Part shown: positions 59,613-64,000 of the stretch, piece by piece
Layout of the letters: every line of letters starts with the position of its first letter
Numbering within the stretch: the first letter of the stretch is position 1
Source: Shewanella fidelis ATCC BAA-318
GTDB lineage: Bacteria > Pseudomonadota > Gammaproteobacteria > Enterobacterales > Shewanellaceae
Direction of reading: 5' to 3'
NCBI RefSeq assembly: GCF_000518605.1
Contig: NZ_JADX01000004.1
Span: forward strand, 497,596 to 561,595
DNA: 64,000 bases
Notes under the pieces: model-generated
The model's database searches: none
The model's input: the letters and a program-made list of their open reading frames with translations, nothing else
Told to the model about the DNA's origin: nothing
Position numbers and translations under genes: made by a program

Positions 59613-60235
59613 TATCGCGGTGTCTTTAAATCAAAAGCAGGTAAGGAAAGGTGCCAACGAATCGCAGCTAATCTAATCATGAGAGCGGTACTCATTGCAA
59701 ATAATAAGGCAAACATATCGGCTGCGCCCCAATAAAGGCTAATGGTATAGCTTATGCCACCGACAATCGATGCGGTTGCGTAGATCTCCGTGCGTAGCAC
59801 CATAGGGACTTGTTGACACAATAAATCACGAATAATGCCGCCACCAACACCAGTGATCAATCCCATGACTACCGCTGTCATACCGTCTAAACCAAGGTTT
59901 AATGCTTTTTCTGCACCAATAACTGTGAACAATGCCAAACCAAAAGCATCAGCTACAGGAAGAATATAACGTGGCACGCGCTTAGGCTTACGGATAAAAA
60001 CAAAGCTCAGTATTACAGTGGCTAAAATAACAATAATGTAGTTGGGATCTTGGATCCAAAATACAGGCGTGGTGCCTAATAACGCATCACGAATACTACC
60101 TCCGCCAATAGCGGTGACCGAGGCGAGAACTAATACACCAAAAGGATCCATCTTATGTCGACCAGCGGCAAGTGCACCAGATAGGGCAAACACAGCAGTA
60201 CCGCAAAGGTCAAAAAAATAGATCCAATCGATCAT
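59612..60235 (-). CDS. TRIC/YicG (UPF0126) cation channel family membrane protein
   Basis: 207 residues, seven spans, two homologous halves: [20 protein letters not shown] with [13 protein letters not shown], and [17 protein letters not shown] with [11 protein letters not shown]. Both carry the GGG-x-(I/R)RD pattern characteristic of TRIC channels, which conduct monovalent cations as trimers. Overlaps the DUF2721 gene at its start (ATGA) and the NTF2-like gene at its end. Confidence 0.9.
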   Translation of the reverse strand: MIDWIYFFDLCGTAVFALSGALAAGRHKMDPFGVLVLASVTAIGGGSIRDALLGTTPVFWIQDPNYIIVILATVILSFVFIRKPKRVPRYILPVADAFGLALFTVIGAEKALNLGLDGMTAVVMGLITGVGGGIIRDLLCQQVPMVLRTEIYATASIVGGISYTISLYWGAADMFALLFAMSTALMIRLAAIRWHLSLPAFDLKTPR

Positions 60236-60621
60236 TTATCCATCTCTTCAAGGTGAATATTTAGTGCATCAACTGAAATGCGAATTTCGATAACGGATAA
60301 TAGCAGAGAGTACAGCAGTAATAGCAGGCTACAACCGAAGATAAATGAGCCTGTTTTATTAAAACCTATGTAGATAAAAATCATGCATAACACGCAAAGT
60401 GCAAAACTGAGAACCCCAGACTCTTGCATACGTCTGATAATGCTAATGCGTTGACGCAAGTTTTTAATTTGATCGCTTTGAATGGGTTTACCATCTGCAC
60501 TTAGGTTGCGGATCAGTGCGGCTAACGAAAAGAAGCGGTTAGTATAGGCTAACAACAGCAATGAGATTGCTGGAAAAAGTAACGCGGGCGTTGTCAGAGA
60601 AACGTGAATATTATCGAACAA
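60232..60621 (-). CDS. DUF2721 membrane protein
   Basis: 129 residues, three membrane spans: 12-33 ([20 protein letters not shown]) and two near the C-terminal half ([38 protein letters not shown]). A cytoplasmic basic helix lies between ([15 protein letters not shown]). This is the DUF2721 pattern, of unknown function. The start is a TTG at 60621 with AAGG upstream; no ATG is available. Overlaps the TRIC gene by four bases, first gene of a three-gene operon. Confidence 0.8.
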   Translation of the reverse strand: MFDNIHVSLTTPALLFPAISLLLLAYTNRFFSLAALIRNLSADGKPIQSDQIKNLRQRISIIRRMQESGVLSFALCVLCMIFIYIGFNKTGSFIFGCSLLLLLYSLLLSVIEIRISVDALNIHLEEMDK

Positions 60622-60810
60622 AAGGATCTGCCTTAAACCGAGATAACATAGTGTATAAGGGATGATACCAATGCCAACAATTTATACAAGATAGTGACAT
60701 TCTTGTGAGCAAATAAGCGCCGAGAATTGAGTAAACTTAAATAATATTCACACTGCAGCTAGTCGACTTATTGATGATAACTGAAATAGGCTACATGAGT
60801 TTTGCTTCAG

Positions 60811-61791
60811 CTAACTTTGGATAACCCTTAATGCGGCCCAGATCCCCGGTAGCACAATGATCCCCAGCGCCCATAAACTAAAGGCGATTGAGTTGATTTT
60901 TAGCGCTCTTTGTACATCATTCTCTTGGGGATGACAGCCATAATTGAGTTTTGACATATTGACTTTGAGGTCGTTAAATTTGACTGGCCCACCAAGTTCA
61001 ATCTTAAGCGCACAGGCAACAACTTCACAGGTTTGATATTCGTTCATCGGCACACCATTCACTTTAGGGTTAAACATTGCTGCTAAGCTTTGTGGCCCCC
61101 CTTGAATGGCAAGGCTTAGTGACCATAATTTAGCCGGAATAAAGTGGATAACCGTGCTTAACGCGTAAACAGGCATGCCAAAGTGACGGTACTGTGGATT
61201 ATAAATAGGCCAGCAAAACTCAAGCTGTTTAAGCATTCTAGCCACAATAAATAAAGGAATGCCGCCAATTGAGTAAAACAAAATAGCCGATACGGTACCA
61301 TAAATGGAGGTCGTTGAAAGTCGTTCAATTGTTGCCTTACATAAGCCCACGCTTGATAGTGACTGTGTAGAGCGGTTAAGCCAAGGTGCTAATAAACTGC
61401 GAGCGCGGACTTTATTATCACGCTTAATTGATATGACGACTTCATTAGCGATATAACGAAAGTGATCGTCTTGTAAGCAAAGGTAAATAACAATAGCTTC
61501 AAAAAACCAAGGAAACTCAGCTAGTTCAACAAAAAAGCTAATTAACGCCCAGAAAGGAACAATAAGCAGCAACATTGCTAAAGTGCCAGCTATTAACTGC
61601 TGCGAGCTGGCTCGGCGAGTATGATTGACTTTAACACTGAGGTTTTTGGCGACTTGAGATAGCCATTCAAGTGGTTGAAGGTTGCGTGGCAAAGGGGCGA
61701 TGCGTGCCAGTAAAACTGACACTAAAAGCACTAAGGCTCCAGTGTAAAGCTGACTATCTTGGGAAAAGATTTTAGTAAACTCTGGAACCAT
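60811..61791 (-). CDS. CobD/CbiB-family membrane protein
   Basis: 326 residues with about five spans. The C-terminal half shows the CobD/CbiB pattern: AIQGGPQSLAAMFNPKVNGVP and ACALKIELGGPVKFN (compare the N-G-x-P ... LGG motif of adenosylcobinamide-phosphate synthase). No cobalamin-synthesis genes are near. In other gammaproteobacteria such a gene also sits beside mtnN (and often btuF), so a role in cobalamin salvage is plausible; an AmpE-like regulatory function is an alternative because AmpE belongs to the same superfamily. Confidence 0.75.
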   Translation of the reverse strand: MVPEFTKIFSQDSQLYTGALVLLVSVLLARIAPLPRNLQPLEWLSQVAKNLSVKVNHTRRASSQQLIAGTLAMLLLIVPFWALISFFVELAEFPWFFEAIVIYLCLQDDHFRYIANEVVISIKRDNKVRARSLLAPWLNRSTQSLSSVGLCKATIERLSTTSIYGTVSAILFYSIGGIPLFIVARMLKQLEFCWPIYNPQYRHFGMPVYALSTVIHFIPAKLWSLSLAIQGGPQSLAAMFNPKVNGVPMNEYQTCEVVACALKIELGGPVKFNDLKVNMSKLNYGCHPQENDVQRALKINSIAFSLWALGIIVLPGIWAALRVIQS

Positions 61792-61847
61792 ATTGCCGCG
61801 CTATCCTTGTTTTATTCTACTTTATGAAACGACTAAAGCTGTTTAGC

Positions 61848-62540
61848 TTAAAGTTGTTCAAGTAGCGCAATAACCATTAATGCCGAGTGATGCCCTGCTT
61901 TAACAATGTACTCATCGAAATCAACTGGCGAGTCGTTGTTAGCATTGTCAGACAGTGAGCGGATAACCACAAAAGGTACACCAAATTGATGACATACTTG
62001 TGCAATTGCCGCGCCTTCCATTTCACATGCCGCCATAGTTGGGAAGTTTTCCAACATCGTCTTGGTACGCATAGGATCACAAATAAAGCTATCGCCGGTA
62101 CAGATTAAGCCTTCAATGGTTTTTACTTCACCAAGACTTGCAACAGCTTTTTGCGCAGCGCTAACTAAGTTTGCATCAGGAATAAACGCAGCAGGCTGTT
62201 GTGCCATTTGACCAATTTCATAACCGAAAGCGGTAACATCAACATCGTGGTGACGCACTTCTGATGAAATAACGATATCGCCAATGGCTAAATCGTCAAC
62301 AAAACCACCTGCAGAGCCAGTGTTGATGATGGCATCTGGAGCGTACTTTTCGATAAGCAGTGTTGTTGCGATACTGGCTGTAACTTTGCCGATACCAGAG
62401 CGAGTGACAATCACTTCTTTACCTGCTAATTGACCCGCAACAAACTCGATACCTGCGATGGTGTTAGAGCTTGGGTTTGTCATTGACGCAACTAAATGCG
62501 CAACTTCTGGCTCCATAGCGCCGATAATGCCGATTTTCAT
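61848..62540 (-). CDS. mtnN: 5'-methylthioadenosine/S-adenosylhomocysteine nucleosidase (MtnN/Pfs)
   Basis: 230 residues, usual size. It hydrolyses MTA, SAH and 5'-deoxyadenosine, recycling SAM by-products and feeding AI-2 synthesis. Start [16 protein letters not shown] with catalytic Glu12, [18 protein letters not shown] with Glu174, and SLSDNAN with the catalytic Asp. It is 57 bp upstream of the CobD-like gene on the same strand, probably cotranscribed. Confidence 0.97.
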   Translation of the reverse strand: MKIGIIGAMEPEVAHLVASMTNPSSNTIAGIEFVAGQLAGKEVIVTRSGIGKVTASIATTLLIEKYAPDAIINTGSAGGFVDDLAIGDIVISSEVRHHDVDVTAFGYEIGQMAQQPAAFIPDANLVSAAQKAVASLGEVKTIEGLICTGDSFICDPMRTKTMLENFPTMAACEMEGAAIAQVCHQFGVPFVVIRSLSDNANNDSPVDFDEYIVKAGHHSALMVIALLEQL

Positions 62541-62763
62541 GAAATGACCTTTTTAACAACCTAATGAAATATGGGCGCTAATATACCACGGTGTTTAGCG
62601 TTAGTGAAAAAGGCTTATAAATAAGATGAGAAGTAGGGCAATAGTCAGTTTATTGTTTAACGGTTGCCTTAAAAGGGGACTTTCTTTGCTTGATGGCACT
62701 ATAGAGGTATTTTAAAGTATCAGGTCACATTAAGTGCAATTTATTTAGTTAACTCGGGGGATT

Positions 62764-63246
62764 ATGGAAATATTATTAGGGCAATTGCAACACCCTCTTG
62801 TGCTGTCATTGCTTGCTGAGCACCATAAAGATATGGCATTACATTCGCCACCTGAAAGTGTACACGCACTTGACGTCTCTGGGCTTGCAGCCAAAGAGGT
62901 AACATTTTGGAGCGTATGGCAAAACAATCAACAGCAAGTCAGTTTTCAAGCCGAACAGTTGGCTGGTTGCGGTGCGTTAAAAGAATTGGACTTGACCCAT
63001 GGTGAGATAAAGTCGATGCGCACTGCAAGTCAGTTTCTCCGACAGGGGGTCGCACAAATGTTGCTTAATCATATTATCGCTGAAGCCAGAAATCGTGGTT
63101 ATAAAAAATTAAGTTTAGAAACGGGGGCAATGGCTGCTTTTTTGCCAGCTAAAAGATTATACGAGCAATTTGGCTTTATAGAATGCGAGCCTTTTGCCGA
63201 TTATAAAACCGATCCCTATAGTGTATTTATGACATTAACGCTCTAA
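62764..63246 (+). CDS. GNAT family N-acetyltransferase
   Basis: 160 residues with GNAT motif A: EIKSMRTASQFLRQGVAQML, where RxxGxA lies in the acetyl-CoA loop, followed by LETGAMAAFLPAKRLYEQFGF (motif B). Close in pattern to putative acetyltransferases of the YsnE/YkwB type. It transfers acetyl from acetyl-CoA to an unknown amine. The ribosome site is an unusual GGGGG run just before the ATG. Divergent from mtnN. Confidence 0.88.
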   Translation: MEILLGQLQHPLVLSLLAEHHKDMALHSPPESVHALDVSGLAAKEVTFWSVWQNNQQQVSFQAEQLAGCGALKELDLTHGEIKSMRTASQFLRQGVAQMLLNHIIAEARNRGYKKLSLETGAMAAFLPAKRLYEQFGFIECEPFADYKTDPYSVFMTLTL

Positions 63247-63312
63247 TAGTATTTTTTCTGTTAGTTCCTCCTCATTGATAGCTGCAACGCCTGCAGCTGC
63301 TTCTATTTTCAA

Positions 63313-63332
63313 ACCTGTTTCGCAGGTGTTTT
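63313..63332 (+). terminator. Possible terminator of the GNAT gene
   Basis: ACCTG / CAGGT with loop TTTCG, followed by GTTTTG. Short stem, so modest confidence. Confidence 0.45.
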
Positions 63333-63445
63333 GCAGCTAATATCTATTCCAAAACGATCCAGGGTGTCTCTTTCATTTCAGCTGAGTTCTTTACATACGT
63401 AAATTATCGGTTTGGCATTTGAGCGAATTTATCACTCATGCTAAT

Positions 63446-63464
63446 GTAATTGATAATCATTATC
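63446..63464. promoter_or_regulatory. Fur-like box upstream of the last gene
   Basis: The 19-mer ending TGATAATCATTATC matches the consensus GATAATGATAATCATTATC at 16 of 19 positions. It lies about 110 bp before the ATG at 63574, a suitable distance for iron-dependent repression. Confidence 0.75.
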
Positions 63465-63573
63465 ATCTAGAACTCTTAGATGAATGGTGATGGATGATAG
63501 CGGCGGCGAAACAGTCGCAACTAGGTTGTCATTCATATCGTTTTAAATCTTGTGTTATTGCATTGGTGGTGAA

Positions 63574-64000
63574 ATGGAAAATTGGCAACAACTTATGAAC
63601 TCTGGTAATCAACACTTTAAAGAGGCTGCTTGGATGGATGCACAGTATTGTTATCAGCGAGCTGTGGCAATGATAGAGAGTCAGTGGTCGCACCAAGTTA
63701 GCGATAGGGAGCTGCTATTTGGATGGGTCGCGGCGATGCATAACTTAGCGCATTTGTTCGAGTGCCAAGACAAAACAGAGGCTGCGCTACATTACTTAAA
63801 AAATGCTCATCAAGAGATTCAAAGTCTATCTGACGATCGCTCGGTAAGTGATGAGGTACGAAGTTCTGCTTTTCAAAGTTTAAGTCTGACTATTCCGCCA
63901 TTGCTTGAGTTCGCGAAACGTCACCCTATTTGTGATGACTGCATTTCTGCGTTAGAGCAAACGGCAGAGAAAATAGGTATGCGACAAACGTCGTTGCATT
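63574..64000 (+). CDS. TPR-like helical protein, N-terminal part (DUF2753-like)
   Basis: Open frame from ATG 63574 to the window edge, at least 142 residues. It begins MENWQQLMNSGNQHFKEAAW, continues MDAQYCYQRAVAMIES and VAAMHNLAHLFECQDKTEAAL, and later has CDDCISALEQ. The A-x-x-C/Y-Y-x-x-A spacing is that of tetratricopeptide helices, and the whole resembles DUF2753 proteins of marine gammaproteobacteria (family from memory). The upstream Fur box suggests induction under iron limitation. GGTGGTGA precedes the ATG. The C-terminus is outside the window. Confidence 0.72.
   Translation, partial: MENWQQLMNSGNQHFKEAAWMDAQYCYQRAVAMIESQWSHQVSDRELLFGWVAAMHNLAHLFECQDKTEAALHYLKNAHQEIQSLSDDRSVSDEVRSSAFQSLSLTIPPLLEFAKRHPICDDCISALEQTAEKIGMRQTSLH

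Larger units (their letters stand above)
63247..63573. other. Intergenic region with terminator and Fur box
   Basis: 327 bp without a gene. It contains a small hairpin after the GNAT gene, a strong Fur-like site at 63446-63464, and the leader of the next gene. Confidence 0.5.

Noticed and set aside
1..64000. CRISPR array, prophage, integron or defence island
   Set aside because: No regularly spaced direct repeats, phage structural genes, integrase or recognised defence genes were seen.

Overview
The window looks like chromosomal DNA of a marine gammaproteobacterium, most likely a Shewanella or a close relative. The evidence is the gene order rpsU-yqeY-dnaG-rpoD with tRNA-Ile2(CAU) beside rpoD, the run tsaD / plsY / folB-folK-uppP-rlmA, hemL-pyrB, erpA, anmK, tyrS and mtnN, the moderate GC content, and the many periplasmic c-type cytochromes. 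Genus assignment is inference from gene order and protein similarity remembered, not searched.

Layout. 1-3.5 kb: end of a gamma-glutamylputrescine oxidase-like gene, then gabD and gabT (putrescine/GABA catabolism). 3.5-4.8 kb: a universal stress protein, a remnant of an interspersed repeat, a 41-residue membrane-protein gene and a CRP-like site. 4.8-9.3 kb: an unusual cbb3-type oxidase operon (small cytochrome c, CcoN, monoheme CcoO-like, and a pentaheme protein that joins a CcoP-type diheme half to a triheme module resembling dehydrogenase cytochrome subunits). 9.9 kb: an orphan membrane protein. 10.6-15.5 kb: tRNA-Ile2 and the macromolecular synthesis operon. 15.7-21.2 kb: tsaD, a 2OG-Fe(II) oxygenase, plsY, folB-folK-uppP, rlmA. 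21.2-22.8 kb: an L,D-transpeptidase and the Lpp lipoprotein, convergent with an MITE-like repeat between them. 23-27.2 kb: cca and the gspAB (exeAB) pair. 27.2-32.6 kb: a second full MITE, nhaD, hemL, pyrB and an unusual Lgt. 32.7-36.3 kb: an iron-type TonB receptor with a Fur-like box, and a Bax-like hydrolase. 36.5-38.8 kb: a four-gene operon for a sulfite-oxidase-family molybdoenzyme with three c-type cytochromes. 39.4-45 kb: a membrane protein with two similar halves, a ClC channel, a coiled-coil membrane protein with erpA, small hypotheticals and aqpZ. 45.2-54.7 kb: alkaline phosphatase, an S9 peptidase, a large TonB receptor and a divergent ToxR/CadC-like regulator. 54.7-62.5 kb: anmK, an M23 peptidase, tyrS, two secreted proteins, a TRIC channel, a DUF2721 protein, a CobD-like protein and mtnN. 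62.7-64 kb: a GNAT acetyltransferase and the start of a Fur-boxed TPR-like gene cut by the window edge.

How the parts fit. Most of the window is housekeeping. The accessory content is mainly periplasmic electron transfer (the oxidase operon and the molybdoenzyme operon, which share one family of small cytochromes), outer-membrane uptake (two TonB receptors), and envelope upkeep (L,D-transpeptidase with Lpp, M23, Bax, AnmK). At least four copies or remnants of one MITE-like family sit between genes, and one of them splits a transcription terminator. No CRISPR array, prophage, transposase gene or defence island was seen. The strongest candidate for something little described is the cbb3-like operon with its pentaheme fused P subunit and the divergent small membrane protein.
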